Positions 30,625-42,010 of a stretch of DNA of 64,000 nt are shown piece after piece (the stretch's first letter is position 1; every line of letters starts with the position of its first letter). The stretch spans positions 45,347,786-45,411,785 of the forward strand of contig OV277862.1 in NCBI GenBank assembly GCA_922989275.2, in the 5' to 3' direction. This DNA is from Gari tellinella. Its lineage: Eukaryota > Mollusca > Bivalvia > Cardiida > Psammobiidae. A program made the position numbers and the translations under genes. Under the pieces are notes generated by a model. The model was not told where the DNA came from and searched no databases. It saw only the letters and a program-made list of their open reading frames with translations.

Positions 30625-31834
30625 GTTATATATAATCAATGAATTATATATACTCAATTCCAAAAGAAACTGTGTACTTTTTATTTTCAAATATTTTAAT
30701 ATCTAGAAGACGTATAGATTTAAGATTTTGCACACAATATCTCATGTTTATTTGCCATCCATCGATAACAAAATTACTACCTAGCGTGAAGAAACTTTCA
30801 GTTTATTGGGAAAAACGTCATTTTGCATGTTTTGCACGTGCAGCTCAAGGAAAATGCACATGCTACCGAAAACGTGCATGGGTGTAATAAGTATGCCTTA
30901 TACAAACATAAAAACACATTTTACTTCACATCGGTACATAACGAACTTGCTGAGAGTGAATTAAAAAAGGCAAATTAGAGTCTTTGAAAGGCTTATTCAT
31001 AACTACAACGGCACTAACATGAGTAGGACGTCAGGATAATAAAGAAACACAATAATTTGGTTTCTCAAACGTTTTCAACATACAAATGAAGTGGCAGATC
31101 GCCGCAGACAGTGCACACATACATAGGACAGCAGTTCAACAAACGAACTTGTTACGTTGACGTTACTTCGACGTCGTTTTCAAACAGCGTCTAGTTCTGC
31201 AAAACAGTACGGTATCGGTTGACAGACCATATTGTGTTGCCTCCGGAAAGCTAGGGCACCCATCCGGGCTAGGGGACCCTTTGTGGGACAGGTCTTAGCA
31301 GCACGTCGTTGGGCTGCTCGTTTGCAGCGAGCATGACGTCATTTCCGTTTTGGGCAATAGTAGTGGACTCGTGCCTTTTCTCTGAGACAACGTTTAATTC
31401 CCGTTATTAGACGTCACGTAAGGTCTATGCGATGTCTCATTGTCGCTTGCATCATGAACAAAGATGGACACATACGATAATGACAAAAAATGTCATAAAA
31501 TTACAACTAAACCTATAAATAAATCCCAACTAAACATGGTCGAATTCTCAGAGTTATTTTGCAGCTTTGATTTTAACACTTCATCTGTTCTCGTTTAAAA
31601 GCAACCCCTTTAAACGACAGCATCTCAAAATCTGAACTAACTGCCATATTGTTCGTGAACTGATCTAAATTTTGGTACCAAATACATAGTCTTTTTGAAA
31701 AATAGTCCATGAATAATTACAGAAAAGAAAGTGCACAGTTTCTTTTGGAATTGAGTATATATAAGCGGTGTGTAATTATTGTCCTATCCTTTAAACTGTT
31801 AAAAACTGTAAAAGTAATGTCCAATACGTTATTA
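30625..31834. other. Intron DNA with nothing recognised
   Basis: About 1.2 kb without convincing elements. AAAAGAAAxTGTGxACTTTT and AATTGAGTATATATA occur near 30655-30680 and, inverted, near 31725-31765, so it may be an old inverted-repeat element about 1.1 kb long. Confidence 0.3.
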
Positions 31835-32080
31835 TTAAACCCTTTCATTGTCAAACTTGTCGTGCAGTTTTTACCCCTACACCGCCATATTGTCGTCTGC
31901 TTCAACATTGTTGTTTGCAATCTCGTTTAAAAGTTATATATAAGGCATTATGACTGACGAAATATCGAAACGATGGTCAAACAGATTTTATTCTGATCAG
32001 ACGCCACGTTACGTGGCGTCTGATCAGGGTCAAAACTGTTTACAAACGCGCTTTACGACGTCATTGAGAGTGAAAAGGTT
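31835..32080 (+). mobile_element. Family B MITE beside a splice donor
   Basis: TTAAACCCTTTCATTGTC to CATTGAGAGTGAAAAGGTT. The hairpin at 31978-32042 has a GACGCCACGTTACGTGGCGTC tip, so G to A and C to T changes match on the two arms. It includes ATTGTCGTCTGCTTCAACATTG. Its right end is about 40 bp from the donor of the exon at 32120-32322. Confidence 0.8.
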
Positions 32081-32119
32081 CAGAGATAACAAAGAATGCT
32101 TCAGCTTTTGATTACAAAC

Positions 32120-32322
32120 CTGTACGTAATCAGTTTCAGGCGAGACATCTTTTGCGATCCACCCACCATTAATAAACCCTGTTGCATTCAGCCTTGCATA
32201 CTTAGCAGATGTGCTTGTTGTAGTTCCGCCAGTATAGGGTGTACAATCATACTGTTGGCATAAGTAGGCGGATTCCGACAGCTGACTGTCTGCCACCCCA
32301 TTCAAAAGGTAGTTGGAACATG
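32120..32322 (-). CDS. Discoidin (F5/8 type C) domain gene, exon encoding the first half
   Basis: On the minus strand a CTAATATCAG acceptor is followed by CA TGT TCC AAC, and the exon ends GAT TAC GTA CAG before a GTTTGT donor. Its 203 nt begin with two bases completing a codon from the exon before, and end in phase 0, which fits the next exon (27404-27568). The peptide is CSNYLLNGVADSQLSES, then SAKYARLNATGFINGGWIAK and DVSPETDYVQ. The ARLN...GGWxA...DxxxYVQVDFG pattern is the classic first part of an F5/8 type C domain. Two Cys (YLCQQYDC) precede it. Both exons carry a YTGGT motif. The signal peptide exon at 45853 makes the product secreted or membrane-bound. Confidence 0.82.
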
Positions 32323-32873
32323 CTGATATTAGAAATAAACATACACAAACTAAAAAACACCTTACTCCGTTCCTAAGGATATTTTTTCATCAAGAATATA
32401 TATTAAAACTGAGAAATACGTATATATCACGCGCGCTCTCGATATCGAAATTTAACTGTAAATTAGAGTTTGGTTTGGCTTGTGCGGCGCGTTACGCGGC
32501 GTCTGATTAGGACGTTAATTTAAATTTTAATGGTTTTTTTTTTTACATTTCTCACGATTTCTTTTAAGCTGCTTGGCAAACAGTTTGGAGCCCGATCAGA
32601 CGCCGGTTTACAGAACACGCTACAGATCCTTTGCTTATAAACCGTTTGCGATGAGTTTGAGACTATTGGAAAGTTTTTGATTGGTCAGATTTGAGTTTTC
32701 TGTTCTAATCTGACCGAGAAAATGTTGAAAACGATCTCGGATTCATTTAAAATGCTTTTATAGCATGGGCATGTGCTTGCAGAGTAGCCGTTTTGCACCA
32801 TGTATCAATTATAATACATTTGTACTACTTTATATTATTTTATCTTCAATACAAGTGACTGTAAATATATATT
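32323..32873. other. Intron DNA with two hairpin half-remnants
   Basis: GCGGCGCGTTACGCGGCGTCTGAT near 32483-32507 keeps the tip and right part of a shared hairpin. GGCAAACAGTTTGGAGCCCG...GACGCCGG at 32575-32607 is a left arm alone. Nothing else is assigned. Confidence 0.5.
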
Positions 32874-33425
32874 CTAACACACTTCGTGCACGCCCCTATA
32901 TAAACAAAGAAAGGAACGTATCTGTGTTTAAATTCTCAATAGAACACTCACGAGCTGTAACGCCTTAACGTGACGTCATATGGCTTCGCAAATGAGTACG
33001 CGAAGAAATGTAGCGCCGTTGCGTTGGTGACAATTGTGGTTAACCAGGTTAAATTGAAGTGCTAGAATCGAAATAATAAATTCATACCAGTGTTTTATCG
33101 TGCAATAAACACGGATAGTCGTTGAGATACTGGTAATTATATGGTTATTTCTTAATTCTAACACACTTCGCGCACGCCCCTATATAATCAAAAAGGGACG
33201 TATCTGTGTTTGAATTCTCAAAAAAAACGTTGCATTGGTGTACATTTTGGTTGAATTGAAGTGTTAGAACCGAAATAATAAATTCATACCAGTGATTTAT
33301 CGAGCAATCGAACAAGTCGTTGAGATGCTTGTAATTGAATCAAGCATTTTAAATCAAGTAATTAAATTACTAGGTATCTCAATTTCTACCCGTGTTCGAT
33401 TGCACGATAAAACACTGGAATTAAT
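32874..33425. repeat. Tandem ~277-bp duplication and a ~140-bp inverted repeat
   Basis: ATTCTAACACACTTCG(T/C)GCACGCCCC near 32874 recurs near 33155, and both units go on to AAATAATAAATTCATACCAGTG. At 33284-33425 ACCAGTGATTTATCGAGCAATCG is mirrored by CGATTGCACGATAAAACACTGG, a long stem-loop. Confidence 0.65.
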
Positions 33426-34511
33426 TTTCTTTTTTTTTAATGCAAGATCAAATTTAATACTAATGTGTTGTGACTGCCTTTCTGTCACATAAACTATTAC
33501 CACTTGTTTACATCGTAAAGTCGCTAAATATGTGTATGATTATGTAGACAGTGTAAGGAGTTCCTAGCCTTTTTTACGTTGATACTTAGACTAACTTCAC
33601 TTGAAACAAAGGTTCGGTCTATGATGACTATAGATAGCACAGAACATCGATTGGTTCGACTAAAGTTCGTTCCAAAGTTGTCGGTGTCGGAAAATAATAC
33701 GTTTTCTTAAAAATCTTTGTTAAACAAAGGTATTTTATTTTCAATCCTACAAATATAAATAGCAATAAAACTGGCACATTTATACAGCAACAATTGTCTG
33801 ATATTTTCATAATATGTGTTCGTTAGTTCGACTATATAGGCGACTCAAGTTCAACAAAGGCGTTCCTATGCCGGCCTTAATGTACAAGCGCCGGCCGCTA
33901 TTTTGCCAGACTTAAGGTCCAAACTATAGCTCCAAGTGAAGTCCACCAATAAACATTCATCTACACATAAAACACATATTCTTCAAATTATCGGAGTGTT
34001 TGGTTTTCTGTATATATTTTCGAGTCGTAGACGGGTCTGCTTTCTCTTTAGACCTAGTTTCTCTGAAACAATTAAACCTATCAGAAATAATAAGAAATCT
34101 AGGTCAAAGCGCAATTGCTTGAAACACAATACTTTGATTGGCCAATAGGCCGAAATGGCCTAGGCTGGTGTTCTGAGTTTTTTTCTCCACATTTGTCTTG
34201 GACTGAAAACGGTGCAAAATAATGATATACAGTCTAGATTGTTGCTGTTATAATGTCATCATTTCTAAATTAATGTGGATACATGTACTTTCTAAATAGC
34301 GTATGGGAAATTCTGTTTATAAAATGAAATGACATAGACATGTTTATAAAATGAATAATGTACCCTAAACAATTTAACGTGCGGCGGAATATCTTTTTAA
34401 AAGACATTTCTTGTATTACCTGGACTTGTTTTTATTATTTTATCAGTCACTTGCGTTTAGCAATCAAACTTGACTTTTAAATGAATGAGTGTGATGCAAT
34501 ATATTGTTTAC
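33426..34511. other. Intron DNA with nothing recognised
   Basis: No supported element. The words AGGCCGAAATGGCC (34146-34160) and CCGGCCTTAATG (33871) are minor GC islands in AT-rich sequence. Confidence 0.3.
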
Positions 34512-34544
34512 CTGTACAGGCGGCAGGATCTGCTGAACAGGTGC
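34512..34544 (-). CDS. Candidate 33-nt micro-exon of the discoidin gene
   Basis: On the minus strand TTTTACATTTCAG precedes 33 nt, which are followed by GTAAAC, a good acceptor and an acceptable donor. The length is a multiple of three. Placed between the exon ending in one leftover G (45853) and the exon beginning with two bases (32322), it keeps the frame and adds GTCSADPAACT, giving a Cys-rich run TCSADPAACTACS after the signal peptide. It could be an alternatively used exon or a chance match. Transcript data are needed to decide. Confidence 0.5.
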
Positions 34545-34559
34545 CTGAAATGTAAAATA

Positions 34560-36160
34560 TAGTAATTGACATGTGGTGTTATCAGCGTCAAATGATTAGT
34601 CCGTTTGGTTCGTCTAACAGGTTTGTCATCTAATGATTCCTCTACTCTAAAAAGTTCTCCGGATCTTTGCGAAACCTTTGGATTGTTCTTAATTTCTCCG
34701 GATTCCGGATTTTTCCCGAAATCTTTGACTTTCTTATCTTATCTTTAAATGTTGGAATTTTATGCGGTTTTTACTTAGGAAACATTGATAACGGTGTCAA
34801 ACAGTTAAGCTCAATATCAAACGCCGCATTACGCAGACCATGTGTGAAACCAGTAATTTTAAACTAAAGAAGCACTGGTAAAACAGCTAAAGACAAAGGT
34901 TGACAACGTGTAAGCAGACACGGTTAACAACACAATGTATTATTTCTTGTTATACACATACACTTTACAAATCACATGAATAAATTCTTCTTGACTCCTA
35001 CACGGAAAGGATAAAATGTATAAAAGAAATGTTCTTTCTTATTGGTTTCATTTGTTTTGTTTTATTTTGTTCAAACAATCTACATACTAAGAACAACTTT
35101 CTAAGTTTCTAATTCTCCTCGCATGATTCGTTTGTAGCAACGTAAAGATGCAATAAAAGCAGGAATTATAATAGTTATATGCGATAAGCGGCGTCTGAGC
35201 TGGATTCAAGCTGTTTGCAGATGTAAGCCAAGTCGTGTCAGCACTCTAAGGGTATTAGTTACCCTCCCTATAACAACTCCCTCCGAACAACACCCACACT
35301 CTTTGTCTCCCACTAATTAGGTGTTGTTGTAGAGAGGGAGCACTGTATTGGTACTCTACGATGAGCGATCGGCAATTCTTGTCAACTGATGGCCTGTCCC
35401 GAATTATTCTCCTGTTTAAATCTTATTTACTGGTAATCAATCTATGTTTTAAAATGTTTCAGGAGATGCTCCAAAGGTATATTTAGAACAAGTCTTAAAT
35501 AAATCTCAAGTTCACAAATCTTAAATGTTATCATGAAAAACAATAAACATCGGACAAGTTATTCTAACGCTCAACCTTTAACTTATTGATACTTCCATAA
35601 AACACGATGGAGAAAAATTCCAGTCAACTCGTAGATAGAACGTAATTGTTCTTTTTTTTCTAAACAACGTCACTGCCTTATACCGAATAAACTGGTTTAA
35701 ACCAAACATACTGAAAGGGTGTAAATTTTAAGGCTTTATGAATCACTACAATTTAGTTAGTCTACTTTGAAAAGAAAATTGAACCTTAACAGCATAATAT
35801 ATTATGTAGATACTGATTGACTGTCATCTCCCACTATATGGCAGGCACATAAAATAAGCACTCACTTTGGTTATTACATGTAAATACGAACGTTACCATG
35901 TCAATTATATTACATTGAATTTGATATAGCACACATAGAAGTGTAAACACACACGAGATTCATTCATTACTTCGTTGAGTAAAATAGTAAAACGTGTTAA
36001 CTATAATTCAACAATCATCTACACAAAGTTACTATGGCAACCAAACCAGTTACCATACTTGAATTCAATATTTCAACAGAAGCAGACGACAATTATTTAA
36101 ATGATGATGATGTGAAAGAAAAGTGTTAATAGTGCATCAGTTAAACATATAACTGTGTAC
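34560..36160. other. Intron DNA with a partial family E element
   Basis: 35189-35349 is the right half of a family E MITE (GCGGCGTCTGAGCTGGATTC, ACAACTCCCTCCG, GTTGTAGAGAGGGAGCACTG). A decayed left hairpin arm lies at 34801-34834. TTTCTCCGGATTCCGGATTTTT near 34690-34715 echoes the left interior of the element at 4399. The rest is unassigned. Confidence 0.45.
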
Positions 36161-36501
36161 TACAGTGTTCCCTCTCTACAACGGCCCTCCCAACATTGAC
36201 CCCCTCCTTACAACCACCCTTGCCGCTGTTCCCTAAACAGGACAACTATGTCTAACGTTGTTACTGTTGCAATGTCGTCTGCTTTAAATTGTCGTCTGCT
36301 GTTTTTCTAAAAGTGATATAATGAACATTTCGACAGCAAATAAATTAACGACGAGTGACAAACAGCTTGAATCCAGACCAGACGCCGCGTTCAAGCTGTT
36401 TGCAAATGTATGCCAATTTCCCTCTCTATAACGACTCCCTCCGAACAACGCACACAATCTATGTCTCCCATTGGGTGTCGTTGTAGAGAGGGAGAGCTGT
36501 A
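36161..36501 (+). mobile_element. Family E MITE with truncated right hairpin arm
   Basis: TACAGTGTTCCCTCTCTACAACG to GAGAGGGAGAGCTGTA with TA at both ends. At 36359-36404 the left arm GCTTGAATCCAGACCAGACG reaches CCGCG and then jumps to TTCAAGCTGTTTGC, so the tip and upper right arm are lost. GTCGTCTGCTTTAAATTGTCG occurs left of the hairpin. Confidence 0.8.
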
Positions 36502-36758
36502 CTGAAATAATCCTTCGAAATACAGTAAACAGCATACATATGAAAGCGTATGAATGACCAGATATTATCAATTAGATCGAAGTGTATTATACAGATTTTT
36601 ACACATTTTCACTTCAATATACGAAAATCTAGCCTAGTATGTCTACTGGAATTAACTCATTATCCCCTGGAACTTCTAATAGAAAATTCCAGTTTGCAAT
36701 CAAGGCTGGTTCATTTTAGACTATCTAGGGTTGTTTTTTGTAATATACTGCAAAATGC

Positions 36759-36824
36759 CAAACAGTGAAGTCCCTGATCAGAGGGCTCCTGCAGGAGCCC
36801 TCTGATCAGGGACTTCACTGTTTG
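36759..36824. repeat. 66-bp perfect hairpin of the same layout but different sequence
   Basis: CAAACAGTGAAGTCCCTGAT...CAGAGGGCTCCTGCAGGAGCCCTCTG...CTGTTTG is a perfect palindrome. It keeps the CAAACAG base and a CTGATCAGA block in the usual position, while the rest of both arms is replaced. Flanks (TAACTCATTATCCCCTGG at about 36652, and GGGCTCAATGAGTTAA at 36887-36902) are a weak inverted pair of TTAA-type ends. Confidence 0.85.
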
Positions 36825-36969
36825 CATAGGACAAGCATACTCTTCATAGGTACACATTTGGTAAAAGACGCATATATGCGTCACTAGGGCTCAATGAGTT
36901 AAGGTATAGAAGATGTTATCTCTTTTCTCTTATATTAGCCGTGTTTTACCAAAATCCATCATTTCTATT

Positions 36970-37040
36970 GCAAACTGTTTGAATCCTGATCAGACACCAT
37001 ATAACCCGCCATCCGATCAGGCTCTAATCTGCAACACAGA
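36970..37040. repeat. Decayed shared hairpin
   Basis: GCAAACTGTTTGAATCCTGATCAGACACC is recognisably a left arm, while GCCATCCGATCAGGCTCTAATC is an eroded right arm. No ends were found. Confidence 0.45.
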
Positions 37041-37249
37041 TTAAGATTAATAAGGAATATCATTTTACAGAATGTCTTTTGTCCATTGGTTCGCAATGTG
37101 CTCGTATAATTTCGTTACAAAGTGAAACAATAACTGGTTTTCCACTAAATGAAATATTGAAGAAATGATCAAACATAACGTGGTGCCTTCATTCGTGTAT
37201 TCCAGACTCGTTTAATAGTTTCGTATCGCATTAATATAGTAGTCCTGCA

Positions 37250-37425
37250 GCTTAACTAGAAGTTATATAACAATTGTGCATTTTGTGATAAAAGCACCAA
37301 ATTTGGAAGTCTTATAGTTCAACATATTCCAAACAAAATTAGATATTGAGCCATCGTGATTTTTGAATATGGTGACCATGGCAACCATTTTCCAAAATGG
37401 CCGCCAATGACAACTGTTTATTGTT
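37250..37425 (-). repeat. ~165-bp repeat, inverted relative to 41850-42010
   Basis: AACAATTGTGCATTTTGTGAT through CAAATTTxGxAxT, AATATTGAGCCATCGTG and CCATTTTCCAAAATGG reads as the complement of 41850-42010. The two copies face each other across 4.4 kb of other repeats. Confidence 0.75.
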
Positions 37426-37530
37426 AATTCTCATATAAACAGTATGTACACCATGGTATTGAAAGCATAATTACTTAAAATGATATACCACATATATTTG
37501 ATTAGAATAGGGAAGTATATGGGCTAATTG

Positions 37531-37750
37531 GATGCCTCAGAGAGAGAGAGAGAGAGAGTGGAGCGGATACAGAAAACCCGGGCGTGGTGACTTACCCTCA
37601 TTAGCGATAGTTCTCTGGCCAGTGTAAAGCACTGATACATCGAACCTTTGTTTATAAAGTCTCATCTGAAAGAATTGGTCCGGCGGGGGATCAAACTCTC
37701 GACTCCTGGCATCGTAATTGAGCGCTTTACCCATCGACTATGTCCGCCGG
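37531..37750 (-). mobile_element. tRNA-derived SINE (type 3)
   Basis: The minus strand reads GGCGGACATAGTCGATGGG (A-box region), GAGTTTGATCCCCCGCCGG (B-box and stem), then GATGTATCAGTGCTTTACAC and a CTCTCTCTCT tract. The plus-strand copy at 54249-54478 shares the head, the ATGTATCAGTGCTTTACA word and the TGTATCCGCTCC word. A (GA)8-like run at about 37540-37558 is its tail tract. Confidence 0.75.
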
Positions 37751-38149
37751 TATGTGTAAATAATATTCAAGATGGCCGCCATATTTTCATGATTCCAGCC
37801 ATAGCAGGCATTAACTGTTGGCTGCAATAAAATTGTGTAGGCCAGTTGTCCTGTAAAATTTACCTTCTAATGAGGACGACTTTTTCGTGGGTGGGAATCA
37901 AGTATCCTGTTGACCACCAGGTCCGGTGGGAGGTTTACTCCTGTTTGGGCTACCCAAGCCGAACAGGTTCTGTGCTAGAGGGCAGACTTACTGTTCCTAC
38001 ACCTGCCGGATGGGACGTTTTGTGTGGATTCTGTCGATCAGGCTTTACCCGGGCACTTAAAGACATCTTGACGTAGGTAGGCAGTTTCAAAGAGAGCAGG
38101 TTGTATGCCCTCCAGAGTTGCGTGGCCAAGTATTCCACACTGCTGCTGT

Positions 38150-38568
38150 TAATTTTTTTCTATTTATTACTTCTACGCCATCAATTCTGATGATTATGAG
38201 AAGGGGCACTTTTTAGGTGCACCATTGGGACTGTACCCGGCCGTTCACTTTATCCTGACACCAACGAACCAGTCGTAATGCTAACCCGAAATCCTGAGCG
38301 CCAAGGAGGGAAGCCATCGCTACCAATTTTCAAATAAATACGAAAGACTCAAGCAGGAAACGTAACACAAACAATACACCCACCTCTCAAGCAGAACACA
38401 CACACACAGTCATACCACAACAAACACACACACACACGCAATACCATTCCTTCATCTACACACTAAATAGAAAACAACACGCAAGTCTTTGGTTTGACCC
38501 GGCCGGGGATTGAACCAACAACTTCCCGCACTGCAAGCGGACGCTCTACCACTGAGCTATACAGGCGG
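38150..38568 (-). mobile_element. tRNA-derived SINE (type 2) with Cys-like head and core domain
   Basis: On the minus strand the head is tRNA-like, GTATAGCTCAGTGGTAGAGC with B box GGTTCAATCCC, and the anticodon loop TTGCAGT would read GCA (Cys). A GGGTCAAACCAAAGAC link follows, then a CA-rich stretch (38396-38447), then a central domain with GGTAGCGATGGCTTCCCTCC and TTGGCGCTCAGGATTTCGGG, and an AATAAATAG-type tail. It is not a functional tRNA: the acceptor stem is weak and the body is SINE. Confidence 0.8.
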
Positions 38569-38799
38569 TTAACAATATTGACCACAATCCAAGTTCAACA
38601 TCAGCTAGAGATTCTTTCAATGGTACTGCCATCTCTCCTCTTCAACATCCCTCTTTTGATGGTGAAGGGACTGACCGTAGTCTTTTCGTACACGGTGGAC
38701 CAGAGATGGGATGCTGCAATTCAATTGGTCGAGTCCTACACAGAGCCCCCCTTAGTAATGTCAAGGTGTCACTGGGTAGAATCACTGACTTTGACTTGA

Positions 38800-39862
38800 C
38801 ATGATCCTGAATATATTTTTTAACTGCTGCGGGTGTCCCAGGGACAAGGGTAGGCAGCAGGTGGCTTGAGTGTCTAAAACCCAACAGCCATGCTTCTCTG
38901 TCATGTGGAATATGCCTGCAAGGCTGCATATGTTCAGGTCAGCCTTTACGCAGTCTGACCAAGACTTCCTTGGTCTCTATCTACCTCTGGAACCAGGAAT
39001 GGCCATACTCATGATTGAGTTGGTGCATGAAGTGGCACTCATGACATGGCCATACCATCAAAGACGTCTGAATCTCAGAGCCACTGTCATTTCCTGTATC
39101 CCCAATCTTGTTTGCAGCGTGTCTATAATTATGTACCTCATCATAGGGTTTGATGCCACAGATCCAGCGTATCATAGATATCATAGATCTGTCATTCCTG
39201 CGGAGCGGCTGTAGGTCCGGGGCAGAAGGTACCCAGGTTTCACTTCCATGTAACATGGTGGAGCGAACACAAGCAGTGTACACTTTACCATGGGTCTTAT
39301 AAGAGACATGCTTTGACTTCAGAATTGGCAAGAGATTCTTAAACTCCTCCCAAGCAGTGCAGCACCTGGTGATGATGGCGAGCTTGCAGCCTCCTCCAGC
39401 ACATAGCATGTCGCCCAGGTAGCAGGAGCTGGCCTCAACATCAAGTTTAGTACCATCAACAACTACCTGGGAGACTTGTCTACCATCAATCGGCCGAACC
39501 TGGTCACGGTATCTTTGACAAACATAGTTAGGACTGATGGTGATTCTTCCTTTGATGCCACTGCACTTCTTGTGCACCCACAGTTTGCACCGGGAACACT
39601 CAATTGAGTTGACTCCCACTCCACTTCTACAAACTGCACAGGGAATGCCCCAGAGTCTCGAATAGGATCCAGAGATCATGAGCTTAGTCTTCTTCATGTT
39701 GACACTCATTCCCTTGCCTTCCATCCCGTCCATCCATACCTTCAGCTTTGTAATGCACTCCTTCAGTGAGTCTGCGATCACAGCAATGTCATCTGCGGAC
39801 AGTAGTTCCCACGGAATACCGATGCGAAATTTGCGGGACAGAGCTTTTAACTTCCAACCTTT
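38800..39862 (-). pseudogene. LINE reverse transcriptase fragment with inserted zinc finger
   Basis: The minus strand reads LSADDIAVIADSLKEC at about 39850-39760 (catalytic YADD changed to SADD) and MSVNMKKTKLMISG. An inserted cysteine-rich block follows, CAVCRSGVGVNSIECSRC and WVHKKCSGI (PHD-like C2-C2-H-C spacing). Then come SCYLGDMLCAGGGC, TMLHGSETWVPS and a tail SRKSWSDCVKADLN after a frameshift near 38980. It starts in the middle of the RT, so it is heavily 5'-truncated. The zinc-finger insertion after RT motif C is characteristic of a LINE group seen in cnidarians and molluscs (inference from memory of that style). It is dead because of its truncation, damaged active site and frameshift. 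Confidence 0.8.
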
Positions 39863-39884
39863 AGGACAGTGTTAAAGGACAAGT

Positions 39885-41257
39885 AGCAACCGATTGCTCT
39901 GAAACAAGACATTAACAGAATCTTCTTTTTTATTGCTTGCCAGACCAGAGATGGCAATCTCGATGATTTCTTCCAGCATGAAAACCAGGCATGTCCGCCA
40001 GCGCTGTATGATGGTGGAGGTCTCCATCTAGTGCTGAATAGTGATCTTCTTTCTTGCCTTGCGGATGTCCACACTGCACATTCAGACAACCCAAAGGTAA
40101 AATACACTATACTAGATGGAGCAGCCATCATTCAGCTGTTGAAACCAACTTCAGCAAAGACCCTTAATGAGTACACCCGCGATATATTTCTCCCATACCT
40201 TGCCAAAATGCTTGAAAATGTTTCGCATCTTGATCTTGTGTGGGACCGCTACATACTTGATTCTTTGATAGCTGCTTCAAGAGCAAAACGCGGAAAAACG
40301 AGACGTTTACGTGTGATAGCTGCTGCTGCAATACCCAAGAATTGGCACAGAACTTTCTCAGAGTCGATAGTAACAAGACAGATTTGTTTCACTTCCATTC
40401 TGATGATCTGCTCAATTGGTGTGTACAGGAAGACAGACAGATTGTTGTCACAGATGATGCAAAAGTCCGTAACAAACCAACATTGTGAGATCTGGATTCA
40501 GTTGCTCCATGCACGCACAAGGAAGCTAATAGTTGCATGCTATTACACGAGGAACATGCAGCAAGATATGGTCACCGGAATATCATCATAGGAACTGTTG
40601 ATACTGATGTTGTGTACTGGCCGGGGCAGTGTCGCACAGTCTTCAGCAGTGAGATGAGCTTTGGTTGGCTTTCGGGACTGGAAATAGTTTCCGTTACTTA
40701 GCAGCCCATGAAATCGCAGCTAGACTAGGTCAAGAAAAGGCACATGCACTTCCAGTGAGCCATGCTTTGACGGGCTGTGACACCGTTTCAAGCCTTGTTG
40801 GCCATGGAAAAAAACAGTATGGACAATATGGTCTTCTTTCCAGCACTTCTACATGCCCTATTACAACTGCCATCCGTTCAATCAGACATGCCTCCAGAGG
40901 CAATGACCACAATTGAGAAGTTTGTCATCCTACTCTCTAATCGACCCAGCACATGCGCTATAAAGGCAAGGAGGAAGTTATTTGTGACAAGTCACAATGT
41001 GCATCGACCCCCCAACAAAGGCTGTCCTAGAGGAGCACGTTAAGTGAGCAGTGTACCAAGGCGGCTATGTGTGGCACCAGATGCTAGTGTCAGCCCCAGA
41101 ACTACCATCAGTAGCGTGTGAATGGGACTGGTCTAGGACAGCTGAGGGGAACTATCAACCCTTCTGGACACATCTACCAGATGCAAACTCGTTTCCTGCA
41201 AATGGCAGAAATGTTGCGTCAGGCAGTTTAAGTGTGCCACCACAAGCGGCAACATAA
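39885..41257 (+). pseudogene. Remnant of a conserved metazoan protein with FEN/PIN-like acidic motifs
   Basis: In successive frames the plus strand gives IACQTRDGNLDDFF, then DLLSCLADVHTAHSD, YTILDGAAIIQLLKPTSAKT, LDLVWDRYILDSLIAASRAK, GTVDTDVVYW and LWLAFGTGNSFRYLAAHEIA. ALPVSHALTGCDTVSSLVGHG, FVILLSNRPSTC and VYQGGYVW follow. I know this family as an abundant unnamed protein in coral and mollusc genomes. The order of DG, E/D, TDTDV and LTGCDTVSxLxGHGKK blocks resembles FEN1/XPG-like PIN nucleases, where acidic residues bind metal and a GxD precedes a helix-hairpin-helix. That assignment is inference. Several frameshifts make this copy a pseudogene. It abuts the LINE fragment on its left. 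A second, more diverged member is at 54480-55730. Confidence 0.7.
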
Positions 41258-41289
41258 TACACCCGTGACATCAGATCAGAACCAAATCA

Positions 41290-42010
41290 ATAAATGCCGT
41301 TCCTGTATAATATGAAAGTAACGTATGAAATTTGGTTTCAATAAGGCAATCAGGAGTAGAGTTATCATTCAGAAACCAGTTTGAGCTGTTATATTCTAAG
41401 TATGTAAAGTTGAATAACTGCAATAAACATCATCAGACCATAAATAAAATCAGTAGGTGCCTAACCTGTATGATGAGAAAGCTTACTATGAAATTGATAT
41501 TTACACCTTTTATAGAACTTTTTAAATGTTATGTATATAAAGGGGCATAACTCCAATAAAAATATTTCGACCACAATCTAAATCAATAGGTGTCTTTCCT
41601 GCATGATAAGAAATCTTAGTATGAAATTTTGTTTCAATACGACAAACAGAAGTAAAGCTATCATCTGAAAAACAGTTTGAGCCGTAAAATACTAAGTATG
41701 TAAAGGGGCATGACTTCATGAAAATTCATTGAACCGTAACCAAAATTACTAGGCATCTTTCCTGCATCATAAGTAAGCTACATATGAAATTTGGCTACAA
41801 TCGATACAATTTTACACCTCATTAATAAGAAATTTAACTCTTGTAAAATTGACGTTGGCGGCCATTTTGGAAAATGGCTGCCGTGGGCGCTATTTTCAAA
41901 ATTCACGATGGCTCAATATCTAATTTTGATAAGAATATGTTGAACTATTATATTTCAAAATTTGGTGCTTTTATCACAAAATGCACAATTGTTATGGTTA
42001 TCTGCCTCAC
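41290..42010. repeat. Diverged ~140-160-bp tandem units ending in the 165-bp inverted repeat
   Basis: AAATAxxATCAxTAGGTGxCT...CTGxATGAT recurs near 41445, 41578 and 41740 with AAAGGGGCATxACTxCA linkers. From about 41850 the complement of 37250-37425 follows. No coding sequence is present. Confidence 0.65.

Noticed and set aside
38494..38568. Functional tRNA-Cys gene
   Set aside because: Only the arms carrying the A and B boxes are tRNA-like. The sequence continues into a SINE body with a tail, and the acceptor stem does not pair well.
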